Positions 16,827-25,062 of a DNA stretch of 38,718 nt are shown here, one piece after another; the stretch's first letter is position 1; every line of letters begins with the position of its first letter. The position numbers were made by a program, and so were the translations under genes. Under the pieces are notes generated by a model. The model searched no databases, had not been told where the DNA came from, and worked only from the letters and a program-made list of their open reading frames with translations. The stretch comes from Candidatus Melainabacteria bacterium (GTDB taxonomy: Bacteria > Cyanobacteriota > Vampirovibrionia > Obscuribacterales > Obscuribacteraceae). The stretch lies in assembly GCA_016212515.1 (NCBI GenBank), contig JACRFZ010000098.1:1-38718 (forward strand), in the 5' to 3' direction.

Positions 16827-17957
16827 CTAAACCAGAAGATTTGCCCCACTGCCGGCTGCATCTTGTTGGGCTATTGCCGCAGTGCCACTATGAACGGTGT
16901 GGGTATATTCTTCAAAAGCATCAAGCAATTTGGTGCGGAATTTCTCCATAGCTGAAATCTGCATGCGCAACTCGGAAGCTCCTTCCTTACCAGGACTCAT
17001 GGAGGAAGCCTGCTGATAGAGTTTCTTCAATTCACGCTCAATCAGTCCGTCCACAACGTCACAGGCATCAAATACATCCATGCCGTCAAGGTTGGGAGCA
17101 TGCTGCCGCGCCACTGCTTCAGAAGAAGTATCGCCGGCAGTTTTGCCTTCAAAGCCCACAGCGGCAGTTTCTCCCAGCTTGGGCGCGCCGCCCGAAAAAA
17201 GCTCAGCCTCTGACATGACGCCGCTTGAAACTCTCACAAGATCACCAAGAAGCTCTTTGGCCAGAGCACCGATCGCCTCCCAGGGAGTCACCTCACCACC
17301 GAGGGTGAAGACTTGCAGCCCATCGACAGTTGTACGGGTCAATTCCATCAAGGGCGGATAGTCTTTCTCATCTATCTCTTCCATGGTGTAGGCCAGTACC
17401 AGACTGGCAGGCAAAATTGTAATCAAGATCTTGCCGTCGAGACCTTTGACAAAAAGGGAAAACTCACGAGTGGTGAGCCGCCCTAAATAGCTCTTCACGA
17501 CCGGCTTGTACCAGACATCGTCAGACTTTTTCTCACGCAGTCTGGCATTTTCGCAACTGAGCATGAGTTCGGTGCCCACGGCAGTTTTATTGAACTCGTA
17601 GCTTAGTTCGGTAAACTCTTTAAATAGTGCATCAATGAAAGCAGTTGTAGCTTGAAAGGCCGGCAGATTAGACATGTCGACAGCCCGCTTGTCGGCCACT
17701 GACTTGGGCTCGACCTTAGAACTGGGAGCCGGTGCGGCATTTTCCCCCAGAGCCATGCCTTTTAGCCAGCGGCCGGTTTCCTGACCGCGGCGCGATTGCA
17801 ATGCCGCCAGAATTTGCGCCGACGCGCCGGAAAGGGCGCTAGCCGGGCTCAAATCTTCCATAGCTGAAACAGCGTCTTCAACCCGCCGGGCCGCCTGTTC
17901 CGCCTGCTCACGCTTGATAATCTTGCCGGAAGCCCACAAATCACCAAATCTGCCCAT
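16827..17957 (-). CDS. Uncharacterised soluble protein
   Basis: A 376-residue protein with no signal peptide or membrane helix. The N-terminal helix GRFGDLWASGKIIKREQAEQAARR is basic and amphipathic. A low-complexity Ala/Pro linker (about 85-100) precedes a mixed alpha/beta core (about 110-250, with FSLFVKGLDGKILITILPAS as a landmark). A second linker is followed by a C-terminal helical pair with ERELKKLYQQ and ISAMEKFRTKLLDAFEEY, probably coiled coil. I chose ATG 17957 because GGTGGT precedes it. A TTG at 17987 is the longer alternative. I do not recognise a family. It converges with the kinase gene, leaving 49 bases between them. Confidence 0.65.
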   Translation of the reverse strand: MGRFGDLWASGKIIKREQAEQAARRVEDAVSAMEDLSPASALSGASAQILAALQSRRGQETGRWLKGMALGENAAPAPSSKVEPKSVADKRAVDMSNLPAFQATTAFIDALFKEFTELSYEFNKTAVGTELMLSCENARLREKKSDDVWYKPVVKSYLGRLTTREFSLFVKGLDGKILITILPASLVLAYTMEEIDEKDYPPLMELTRTTVDGLQVFTLGGEVTPWEAIGALAKELLGDLVRVSSGVMSEAELFSGGAPKLGETAAVGFEGKTAGDTSSEAVARQHAPNLDGMDVFDACDVVDGLIERELKKLYQQASSMSPGKEGASELRMQISAMEKFRTKLLDAFEEYTHTVHSGTAAIAQQDAAGSGANLLV

Positions 17958-18150
17958 TTTAACCACCAACCCGCTTGAAAACACCAATATCTATCGGACA
18001 TAATGATACAACCTGAGCAGACGGAATGTGTCCGAAGGAAGAACAGCAAACTTACTACACTACCCCCTAACCGCAAAACAAGAGCCACCCCAAGAGTGAG
18101 CCAGGGTCTCAGGCCTGCAATTCAACAAAATAGAGCTTCACTGACCGAAT

Positions 18151-18516
18151 ATGACTAACTTTCTCTTGATAGGCTATATGACTGTCTACCTGGCAATTGC
18201 AGCAGGAGGTATCTGGTCAGATCTGCGCAGCAAATATGCCTGGTGGTTGATATTGACCGACCTTTTCAACAGCATTTTTTCCCTTGTAGGCATGGCACTC
18301 TTCCTGGCAGACTACAAGACTCCTGAAATAGTCAGCGCCGCACAATACTTGTTTCCGGTGCTTGTGCTTACCTACTTTTATGTAGCAGCCATTGACCTTT
18401 ACGACGAGCTGAAAGAAGATCCTGAGGATAAAATGAGCACGTATTTTGGTGGACTACTTGCCGTAGCTTTTGAACTACCGTGCCTTTTCATATTGTTCCA
18501 ATACAGTTACAAGTAG
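18151..18516 (+). CDS. Small four-helix membrane protein
   Basis: A 121-residue protein with four hydrophobic segments, about residues 3-22, 30-52, 63-82 and 98-118. They are separated by short polar loops, one of them acidic (YDELKEDPEDK, about 84-94). The ATG at 18151 has no strong ribosome site but is the only sensible start. I recognise no family. A possible promoter, TTGAAA (17975) - 18 bp - CATAAT (17999), would leave a leader of about 140 bases. The next gene starts 54 bases downstream and could be co-transcribed. Ends in TAG. Confidence 0.65.
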   Translation: MTNFLLIGYMTVYLAIAAGGIWSDLRSKYAWWLILTDLFNSIFSLVGMALFLADYKTPEIVSAAQYLFPVLVLTYFYVAAIDLYDELKEDPEDKMSTYFGGLLAVAFELPCLFILFQYSYK

Positions 18517-18570
18517 CTACTGGAAGAGACCATTGAGCAAGCGTTGAAGCCAAACCATAAGGACGCCTGT

Positions 18571-19758
18571 ATGACCGCAACATTCCAAACCATCGTGCTC
18601 GGTCTTGGCGCCATGGGCAGCGCCGCCCTCTATCAACTGGCAAAGAGGGGCAACCGCGTACTGGGCATCGACCGCTACAATCCGCCCCATACCTATGGTT
18701 CCAGCCATGGAGGCAGCCGCATTACCAGGCAAGCTATAGGGGAAGGTATGGAGTATACGCCTCTGTCTTTGCGCTCCTACGAAATAGTAAGAGAAATTGA
18801 AAAGCAAACCGGCGAAAAGCTGCTTCTTACTTGCGGCGGGCTCATGATCTCAAACAAGGAAGGGCTCGGCACGCACCACATTCAAAACTTCTTTGATAAC
18901 ACTGTCGATGCCGCCAGGAAATACAATATCGCTCACGACATTCTGGAAGCTAAAGAAATCAAGAAGCGCTTTCCGGTCTTCAATGTCGGTAGCCATGAAT
19001 ACGGCTACTACGAGCCGGAAGCAGGGCTGCTCTACCCGGAAAACTGCCTGCGCACCCAGCTCGATTTAGCAAAATCCCTGGGCGCGACTGTACACACAAA
19101 TGAAACCGTGCTGGCTTTTAATACTACCACGAGTGGTGTCACAGTCAAAACCGACAGTGGCCAATACCAGGCCGAACAACTAATAGTCTCAGCCGGTCCC
19201 TGGCTGTCGGAACTCCTTAAAGATTCGCACAAAGCCCTGGCTGCTCACTTCACCGTAGTTCGCCAGGTGATGTACTGGTTCGACATCAAAGACAAATACG
19301 AAAGCTTCAAACCCGGTAATTTCCCAATCTTTATTTGGGAAGGCCGGGGCGATTTCGCTACGCGCTACGGTATGCCGGCCATCGACGGACCAGAGGGAGG
19401 CTTCAAAATCGCCAGCCCCAGCTTTAACGAGGTAGTCACTCCCGCCACGGTCAATCGCACCGCCAGCGGTGCGGAAGCCGAGGCTCTCTTTCAAGAACAA
19501 GTTTCGCGCTGCTTTCCCTCGGTAAAAAACAAATGCCTGCGCTCGGCCGTTTGCATGTACACCGACACCCACGACTCGCGTTTTGTTATTGGGCGACTGC
19601 CGGGTTTGAGTTCTATGCTGATAGCTTCGCCCTGCTCCGGTCACGGCTTCAAACATTCCCCGGCAATAGGCGAATGCCTGGCTGAATTAGCCACGACTGG
19701 AACCAGCAGTATTGACCTATCCGGCTTTGCCATTGAAAAGGCCATAGCGGCAGCGTAA
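18571..19758 (+). CDS. solA: SolA/monomeric sarcosine oxidase-type flavoenzyme
   Basis: A 395-residue FAD-dependent amine oxidase of the N-methyltryptophan oxidase / monomeric sarcosine oxidase family. The Rossmann motif GLGAMG sits at residues 11-16, followed by GIDRYNPPHTYGSSHGGSR, the family's hallmark second region. Near the C-terminus, VCMYT places Cys328 where these enzymes attach FAD covalently. SGHGFKHSPAIG is the closing FAD motif. Such enzymes oxidise N-methyl amino acids to amino acid, formaldehyde and H2O2. The exact substrate cannot be read from sequence, so the gene symbol names the family. ATG 18571 follows AAGGA. The TTG at 18544 lies too far upstream. It is cytoplasmic and full length. 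Confidence 0.9.
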   Translation: MTATFQTIVLGLGAMGSAALYQLAKRGNRVLGIDRYNPPHTYGSSHGGSRITRQAIGEGMEYTPLSLRSYEIVREIEKQTGEKLLLTCGGLMISNKEGLGTHHIQNFFDNTVDAARKYNIAHDILEAKEIKKRFPVFNVGSHEYGYYEPEAGLLYPENCLRTQLDLAKSLGATVHTNETVLAFNTTTSGVTVKTDSGQYQAEQLIVSAGPWLSELLKDSHKALAAHFTVVRQVMYWFDIKDKYESFKPGNFPIFIWEGRGDFATRYGMPAIDGPEGGFKIASPSFNEVVTPATVNRTASGAEAEALFQEQVSRCFPSVKNKCLRSAVCMYTDTHDSRFVIGRLPGLSSMLIASPCSGHGFKHSPAIGECLAELATTGTSSIDLSGFAIEKAIAAA

Positions 19759-19788
19759 ATGCAAGCCGACTAAATCCGACCACAGACC

Positions 19789-21696
19789 TTAATAGGGTTT
19801 GTAGTCACCACCCCGGGCTAGAGACCGGACGCCAGGCACATTTTGCAGGGAACCGTAGCGATGCTCGGAATACTTAATGCCGGCCACCAGGTTGGCCAGT
19901 GGATCTTTGATTGTGTTGCTGTGTCCGGCCGCTTCCACCTGTCCGCTTCTATCTTTATGAGCATTGAAAGTAGGCGGAATGGTCTGCATCAAGCCCTGGG
20001 AAGGAATACCGCGCTGGGCGTTGATATCCCAGTTATTTGTAACGCCCGGATTCCAGCTACTTTCGTGCTGCACAATGGTGTTGACGGCACGAATATTGGC
20101 ATCTGTGACTGGCTGTCCGGCAATTTCCAGGGCTTTCTCGACCAACTCACGGCGCTCTCCCTTGGGCAGTTGACCGACCGAATTGCTTTCCACTCGCTGC
20201 CTCTGGGTAGCCACATCGAAGAGGGTCTTACCGGCGGAAGATAGCTCCTGGGCTTCGGGCGAGGACATGAAGGCTTGATCCATGGTCTGCGCCGTCTTAC
20301 CGGAAACCAGACCGGCGGCGGACATACCGGCATTGTCGCCGGTGGCCTTGTTCATATCATCGAGCAACTTACCGGCGATGGTTTCTTGCGCTTCCTTGGG
20401 CAAGAACTGCTTCATCTCGGCAGGCGTAGGCTGTTCACCGTTCTTGAGCTTGGCGGCAAATTCCTTGAACTTGGCCAGGAATTCGGGATTGGCGAAAGAC
20501 TTGGGCAATTTGCCCTCGGCAATGAGCTTATCAATCATCTCAGGAGTGAGAGAACTGAGCCAGGACTCAAGCTGGTTGCCGTTGAAGCCATAACGACCGA
20601 CACGGTGTTCGCCTTCCGGAGTCTTACGCACGGTTTCATAAGGATGGTCTTTGTCGGGCTTGAACAATCCGGCCCAGGCCTCTTTACCGGCGGCAACCTT
20701 GTCGGTTTCACCCTTCTGCCTGGGCACGTCTCTGGTTTCGAAGGAACCCATGCCTTCAGTGGCGGCCCGGGGCATATCCACACCGCCGGAGCGCTGCAGA
20801 CGCTTGGTCTGGTCGACGGATTCTCTAGTCTCGGGGCTCAACTTAGACTGCTCGGCCGGCGGCTTCAAGCCTGTGGCTTGCTCGGTCTTGCGGGAGACAA
20901 CGTCGCCCTGGTCATCCAGTACGACTTTGTCGGCCTGATCGGGGAAAGCCTTTTGCAAGTCGGCGTTGACCTGGGCCACTAGCTTGTCGGTGGCAGCTTG
21001 CTGCTCAGCGCTGGGATTGACCTCACCGGGCTCGCGCTCTACTTCTACCCGCACATCTTTGGCACCCAGCTTGACCGGATCGCCGTGCATTTCCACTTTG
21101 CCGTCACGCTTCACCACATAGTGCGGTTCTTTGCGCTCGGCAGGCTCGCCGCTATTGTCCTTGAGCGACACGGTGATCTTGGGCGGAGCATCGGCTTTCT
21201 CTTTCGCCTTCGCCTCCACCTCGGCCGCGTCCTTAAACTTATGGGCGTACTCGGCAGTTTTATCGACAATCTCGAGGGGCTTTCCTTCGGGAGCGGCTGC
21301 ACCGCTCGCTTCCGGCTTGGGCTGGCTGTCAGTGCCTGCCTGGCCGCCGCTCTTTTCAGCAACAATGGCTTCGGCGCTGGCAGGCTTATGTGCCCCCTTG
21401 TGCACCACATGATGCTCGGCTGCATTGTGTGCCGGCTTGTGCTCGGCAGCCCCGTCAACGGCGCCGCCCTTAGCAACGGGCTTGCCGTTATCGACTATGG
21501 TCACATCGTGGCCGGCGCTGGAAACTTCTTTCGCCTGAGCGGCTTTATGGGCCTCGTTACCGCCCTGACTGGAAAGCACCTTGGCCGCCTCATGCTGCAG
21601 ACCGGCGCCCTGGTGACCTTCACCACTATTATGATCGCCGACCTTGGCGACTTCCGGAACTTTCTTGGCAGGAGCATCTGCCGACTTTTCAGACAT
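19789..21696 (-). CDS. Charged low-complexity protein with C-terminal transglycosylase domain
   Basis: A 635-residue protein. The first 250 residues are rich in Ala, Lys, Glu and His and look disordered. The middle is helical. The last 115 residues form a lytic-transglycosylase (SLT-like) domain: HESSWNP supplies the likely catalytic Glu, and NWDINAQRGIPSQGLMQTIP then GIKYSEHRYG follow. This version is the one often found at the end of phage tape-measure proteins and some actinobacterial secreted proteins. No signal peptide is visible, so how it would reach peptidoglycan is unclear. ATG 21696 is chosen because GAGGA precedes it by six bases. An in-frame ATG at 21756 would add 20 Pro-rich residues. 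Ends in TAA. Confidence 0.8.
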   Translation of the reverse strand: MSEKSADAPAKKVPEVAKVGDHNSGEGHQGAGLQHEAAKVLSSQGGNEAHKAAQAKEVSSAGHDVTIVDNGKPVAKGGAVDGAAEHKPAHNAAEHHVVHKGAHKPASAEAIVAEKSGGQAGTDSQPKPEASGAAAPEGKPLEIVDKTAEYAHKFKDAAEVEAKAKEKADAPPKITVSLKDNSGEPAERKEPHYVVKRDGKVEMHGDPVKLGAKDVRVEVEREPGEVNPSAEQQAATDKLVAQVNADLQKAFPDQADKVVLDDQGDVVSRKTEQATGLKPPAEQSKLSPETRESVDQTKRLQRSGGVDMPRAATEGMGSFETRDVPRQKGETDKVAAGKEAWAGLFKPDKDHPYETVRKTPEGEHRVGRYGFNGNQLESWLSSLTPEMIDKLIAEGKLPKSFANPEFLAKFKEFAAKLKNGEQPTPAEMKQFLPKEAQETIAGKLLDDMNKATGDNAGMSAAGLVSGKTAQTMDQAFMSSPEAQELSSAGKTLFDVATQRQRVESNSVGQLPKGERRELVEKALEIAGQPVTDANIRAVNTIVQHESSWNPGVTNNWDINAQRGIPSQGLMQTIPPTFNAHKDRSGQVEAAGHSNTIKDPLANLVAGIKYSEHRYGSLQNVPGVRSLARGGDYKPY

Positions 21697-22043
21697 GACC
21701 ATTCCTCGTGGTTTAGCAAACGATTCAGGTGCAGGGGGTTGGTAATTCTGCGGCATGCCGCAGGGTACCTGAGAAGACCTTAGGGGACCTGAACATAACC
21801 ACGGGGTATTTCAAAGATAAGGCCAGACAAGCCCCCGGTCAATGCGGCGATTACGAAAGAAGCGGAGGCAGCTAAGAACTGGTTGCCGCTGAAAAACGCC
21901 GGGCGGGCAGGTTCGCCGGCGGCAGGTAAGTTTAATCCACTCTTACGATGGATTAAATGTAACCACATACACGGCAGAAGCTCGCTAATAAATGGAATAC
22001 GGAAGAGGAAGGATAAAATCCTGAAGAAACTGAAGGGCTCATA
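21697..22043. other. Intergenic stretch between the transglycosylase-domain and glycosyltransferase genes
   Basis: No convincing gene is seen. A 62-codon minus-strand frame (21780-21968) would encode one hydrophobic segment but lacks a ribosome site. The region contains a perfect 9-bp inverted repeat (21931-21957), described separately, and presumably the promoter of the transglycosylase-domain gene. Confidence 0.4.
21931..21957. repeat. Perfect 9-bp inverted repeat
   Basis: TTTAATCCA and TGGATTAAA are exact reverse complements separated by nine bases. No U-tract follows on either strand, so it is unlikely to be a terminator. The centre-to-centre distance of about 18 bp would suit a dimeric repressor. 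It lies about 235 bases upstream of the transglycosylase-domain gene start. Confidence 0.5.
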
Positions 22044-23261
22044 CTAGACAGACAACCTCGCACCTCTGCTCATGATCAAGCTGCGAGCGTTCCGCGTTTC
22101 ACCTTCAGACCAGCAGTTGGCGAGAGCAAGCCGGGCAATCTGATATACGGCATGGGTGCAGTCAAGATGATGCACTGCTGGAAGTATGGTGCTCTGCCTG
22201 TCTTCAACCCGCTTGAGAGCGGCAACAATCGGCACAATATCGTAAGGATTATAGATTGCCTGCCCCAGCCCGGCCTCAATTAGCAGACGGGCTGTACCCG
22301 ACTCCTGCGGCATCAGGTCGGAAGTCATATCTAAGGCCATAGGCAAGCGCCGGGCCACCGCCTCGAATGTTGTAAGTCCGCCCGCCTTGGTTATGAGCAA
22401 GTCGCAAGCGGCCATGGCATCGGACATCGAATCGAGACGCCTGACAATGGCAGTGGGAAGAGAAATCTCCCCGGCCAGAGCCTGCAACTCCCCAAACAAT
22501 TCCTCGTTACTGCCGCAGATTGCTAGTACCTGAATGTTCCGACGAACATTAGTGAGGGCCTTATAAATTTCCACCACCTTGCTACCCCCGGCCAGACCGG
22601 CAGTGAGGCAAATGGTCAAGCGCTCCGGTTCAAGCCCGAGTTCTTTGAGAAATTGCTGCCGTGCCACCAGCGGCGGTTTCAGATATATAGGGTGCACCGG
22701 CATGCCGATAACTGCGATCTTGTCCGGATTAACACCCAGTTCGACCAGGCGCTTCTGCACTAATTGGTTGGGCGCAACTGTGATGTAAGCATCGAGGCTG
22801 GCCCAACCTTTCCACAATTCAGCGTTAGGATCGGTCACCACAATCATCAGCTTGGGCCGCTTAGCCAGCTTGGCAGACTTCATGGCACGAGCCAGGTAGT
22901 GATTGGCCATTGGATGCACCGACAGCACAAGTACCGGATCTACCTGACGAAGCAGCTTGCGCAAATAACTCGAAGCCAACCAATAGCCGAACCAGGAATT
23001 ATCAGGCTTGAAGTATTCAATTGCCCGGTAGTAATACTGCATCCACTCCGGTTTGTGCCTGAGTAAATAATTGTAGAAACGCACAAACTGCCGGTGCAGC
23101 CCGCTACTCTCTTCCACCACATCGGCCACGACAAATTCGTAAGGAGTGCCGCAAAAATGAAGACTCTTGACTAGTTCCGCCACGGCGCTCTGAATTGCTT
23201 CCGCCGCACTTACATGCCCACCGCCGGTGCGTGATACGCAAAGTAGAATCTTGTTGCTCAT
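22044..23261 (-). CDS. MGDG synthase-like glycosyltransferase (GT28 family)
   Basis: A 405-residue glycosyltransferase. The N-terminus KILLCVSRTGGGHVSAAEAI is the hallmark of the monogalactosyldiacylglycerol synthase / diacylglycerol glucosyltransferase N-domain, which binds the lipid acceptor. The C-terminal half has LTAGLAGGSKVVEIYKAL and, at about residue 300, CDLLITKAGGLTTFEAVAR, the nucleotide-sugar binding signature of GT28 enzymes. It likely makes a glycolipid at the inner membrane. Which sugar is used is not readable. ATG 23261 follows CAGGAAAG at good spacing. It lies 197 bases downstream of the HTTM gene on the same strand and may belong to that operon or have its own promoter. Ends in TAG. 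Confidence 0.88.
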   Translation of the reverse strand: MSNKILLCVSRTGGGHVSAAEAIQSAVAELVKSLHFCGTPYEFVVADVVEESSGLHRQFVRFYNYLLRHKPEWMQYYYRAIEYFKPDNSWFGYWLASSYLRKLLRQVDPVLVLSVHPMANHYLARAMKSAKLAKRPKLMIVVTDPNAELWKGWASLDAYITVAPNQLVQKRLVELGVNPDKIAVIGMPVHPIYLKPPLVARQQFLKELGLEPERLTICLTAGLAGGSKVVEIYKALTNVRRNIQVLAICGSNEELFGELQALAGEISLPTAIVRRLDSMSDAMAACDLLITKAGGLTTFEAVARRLPMALDMTSDLMPQESGTARLLIEAGLGQAIYNPYDIVPIVAALKRVEDRQSTILPAVHHLDCTHAVYQIARLALANCWSEGETRNARSLIMSRGARLSV

Positions 23262-23343
23262 TGAAACTTTCCTGGTTAACAGTAAAGAGAGGCTGGGTCT
23301 GCGGCTGTTAATTGAGCAAAGCCAAAATCCGCAACGCTCCCAG

Positions 23344-23380
23344 TCCAACCAACCAACCTACCTACCAACCTACCTACCTG
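23344..23380. repeat. CCAA/CCTA tetranucleotide tract
   Basis: About nine tandem tetranucleotide units (mixed CCAA and CCTA) lie upstream of the glycosyltransferase start, in the gap after the HTTM gene. The tract is imperfect, so phase variation by slippage is possible but not indicated. Confidence 0.6.
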
Positions 23381-23458
23381 CGGTCAAAGACTCCGACGCA
23401 GGCGTTTAGTTCCATTTTCCGAATAATACTTCTCGGTCTACTGCCGGGTGAGCCGTAT

Positions 23459-24400
23459 CTACCCGCCTGTCGGCACCTGACGCCGCAGCGGGGGTACCAG
23501 TTCTTTCAACTTGGAAAGGGCCAGGCGCACATGAGCCGGCTCTACAAAAGTGAAGAGCGTAAAAATAAAAGCCCATTCGAAAACCGGCAGATTAATCATG
23601 TAGTCGATGCCCAGGTGCAAGAAGACCAGGCCCACCACCACATAGTAGCGAAACTCCTTGATAAAAATGGCGTTCCAGCCAAGAAATTCGATGATCAAAG
23701 TAAACCAGTTCAGCACCTGCAACACAAACATATTGTCGGAAATCCAGGGCGCCGGGAAGCGCAGCATATCATCAAGCCTGGTGGCGTAGTAAACAGCCGT
23801 TCCATCCAGCCATTGATTACCGGAGATTTTGCACCAGAAAGTCTGCCAGTAAGCTAGAGCAATTGATACTTGAATGAGGCGCTGGGCCCAGGGCATCTTC
23901 AACTCAGGCAGAGTTTCGCCGCGGCGCTTGCGCAACCAGGCATCGATCGAATAATGATCGGCGCAGGGGGAAAGTGCCAGGAATGGTGCCACTACCCTCA
24001 AGAAGGCATCACCACCATTAATATTGTAAGGATTGTGATGATGCATGGAAAGGAGCATAAGCCAGACCATCATGGCGCTAAAGCGACCGTGAAAGCCAAA
24101 GGTAAGAGCCAGGGCAAAAAAGACAAGCACATAATAGAAGATGGTGAAAGTCGGCTCTTGCTGAGGGAAGAGCAGCATCAAATCAAAACGCGGTTCCCTG
24201 AACCAGAAGTGATTAATGACCGTGGGCAAGGTAATCATCGCCTTATCCGAATACCATTCACTGAAGCGTCCGGATAAATGAACGATGCTGGTCTGCATCA
24301 CCAGTAGACCAAAGAGAATGCGGTAGACACTGATGGTTTCAGTGCCGGTAGGCTCAAACCAGAAACCGCGCCAGATGCGCCAGAGATTGCTAACATTCAT
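23459..24400 (-). CDS. HTTM (vitamin K-dependent gamma-carboxylase-like) membrane protein
   Basis: A 313-residue integral membrane protein. The opening TETISVYRILFGLLVMQTSI and the FREPRFDLM...FYYVLVFFALALTFGFHGRFSA stretch match the bacterial HTTM family, the membrane part of vitamin K-dependent gamma-carboxylase. Five or six hydrophobic helices are visible. The soluble C-terminal carboxylase domain is absent, as in most bacterial versions, so catalytic function is uncertain. Its ATG overlaps the TGA of the upstream gene (ATGA), indicating translational coupling. A partner small membrane gene directly upstream is common in HTTM operons in my recollection. Ends in TAG. Confidence 0.85.
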   Translation of the reverse strand: MNVSNLWRIWRGFWFEPTGTETISVYRILFGLLVMQTSIVHLSGRFSEWYSDKAMITLPTVINHFWFREPRFDLMLLFPQQEPTFTIFYYVLVFFALALTFGFHGRFSAMMVWLMLLSMHHHNPYNINGGDAFLRVVAPFLALSPCADHYSIDAWLRKRRGETLPELKMPWAQRLIQVSIALAYWQTFWCKISGNQWLDGTAVYYATRLDDMLRFPAPWISDNMFVLQVLNWFTLIIEFLGWNAIFIKEFRYYVVVGLVFLHLGIDYMINLPVFEWAFIFTLFTFVEPAHVRLALSKLKELVPPLRRQVPTGG

Positions 24401-25062
24401 GGCAGATCCTCCGGCTTGTACTGGTAGTAAAAAACAGTATTCATTTTGCTATGCTCGGGCAAAGCCGCCACCGGCGTAAACCTGGTTTTGGGGTCGGGGA
24501 TCTCAATCCAGTAGAGAAGCAGGGTGAGAGAGGCCGGCTTATTGGCTGGGTTATAGAATTTGCGACCCACGTACCTGGCAAAATCAGGATAGAACTCTTT
24601 GTAGTCAGGCCAGGGAAGGGAATCAACACACCACTTGCGATACTTTTCATCTTTGAAGCGCTCAATATAATTCAAGCGCTTCATGCGGGGCAGTTCCCAG
24701 AGCTTTTTACTGCCGTCTTCAAAGGTGATAACGGCGAGAGTATGAAAGTTTATATCTTTGATGACCGGAGAAAAAAGTCGCCAATTCTCATCAAGCCCCC
24801 AGAACAACCAGGTCTGCCGCACCGGCTCAAGAATGCGCTTCTTAAGTTCACTGTCTTCACAGAGCCAGGTAATCTGATAGAAAAGATAAGTGAGAATAGC
24901 GAGACTGAGTGCCACCTCGGTGGAGAAGCCTCGGGGCAGCCGCCCCAATAGGCGCCTGAGACCCTGCTTGCACTCCGCCAACCGGCCGCTGATGTCCTCG
25001 CCGAGTGGCTCACCAGGCTGTTCTTTGAAATAGCTATGGCCGGCGGCCGACTTCATGTTCAT
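24397..25062 (-). CDS. Single-span membrane protein paired with HTTM
   Basis: A 221-residue protein. A polar N-terminus (1-45) leads to one transmembrane segment (about 48-68, VALSLAILTYLFYQITWL), then an extracytoplasmic beta-rich domain beginning WGLDENWRLFSP. The aromatic-rich sequence and LLLYWIEIPDP are reminiscent of proteins encoded beside HTTM genes. Translation may begin at ATG 25062, overlapping the upstream TGA, or at ATG 25056, better spaced from AAGG. Both support coupling with the TPR gene upstream and the HTTM gene downstream. No enzymatic motif is recognised. It probably forms a complex with the HTTM protein. Confidence 0.75.
   Translation of the reverse strand: MNMKSAAGHSYFKEQPGEPLGEDISGRLAECKQGLRRLLGRLPRGFSTEVALSLAILTYLFYQITWLCEDSELKKRILEPVRQTWLFWGLDENWRLFSPVIKDINFHTLAVITFEDGSKKLWELPRMKRLNYIERFKDEKYRKWCVDSLPWPDYKEFYPDFARYVGRKFYNPANKPASLTLLLYWIEIPDPKTRFTPVAALPEHSKMNTVFYYQYKPEDLP

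Noticed and set aside
20998..21783. Long plus-strand frame encoding a hydrophobic protein
   Set aside because: It lies fully opposite the Ala/Lys/Glu-rich part of the transglycosylase-domain gene. The hydrophobic look is a by-product of that composition.
21780..21968. 62-residue minus-strand membrane peptide
   Set aside because: One hydrophobic segment is visible but there is no ribosome site, and the coding style is unconvincing.
23344..23380. Phase-variable promoter tract
   Set aside because: The tetranucleotide units are mixed and imperfect, and no promoter elements are seen around them.
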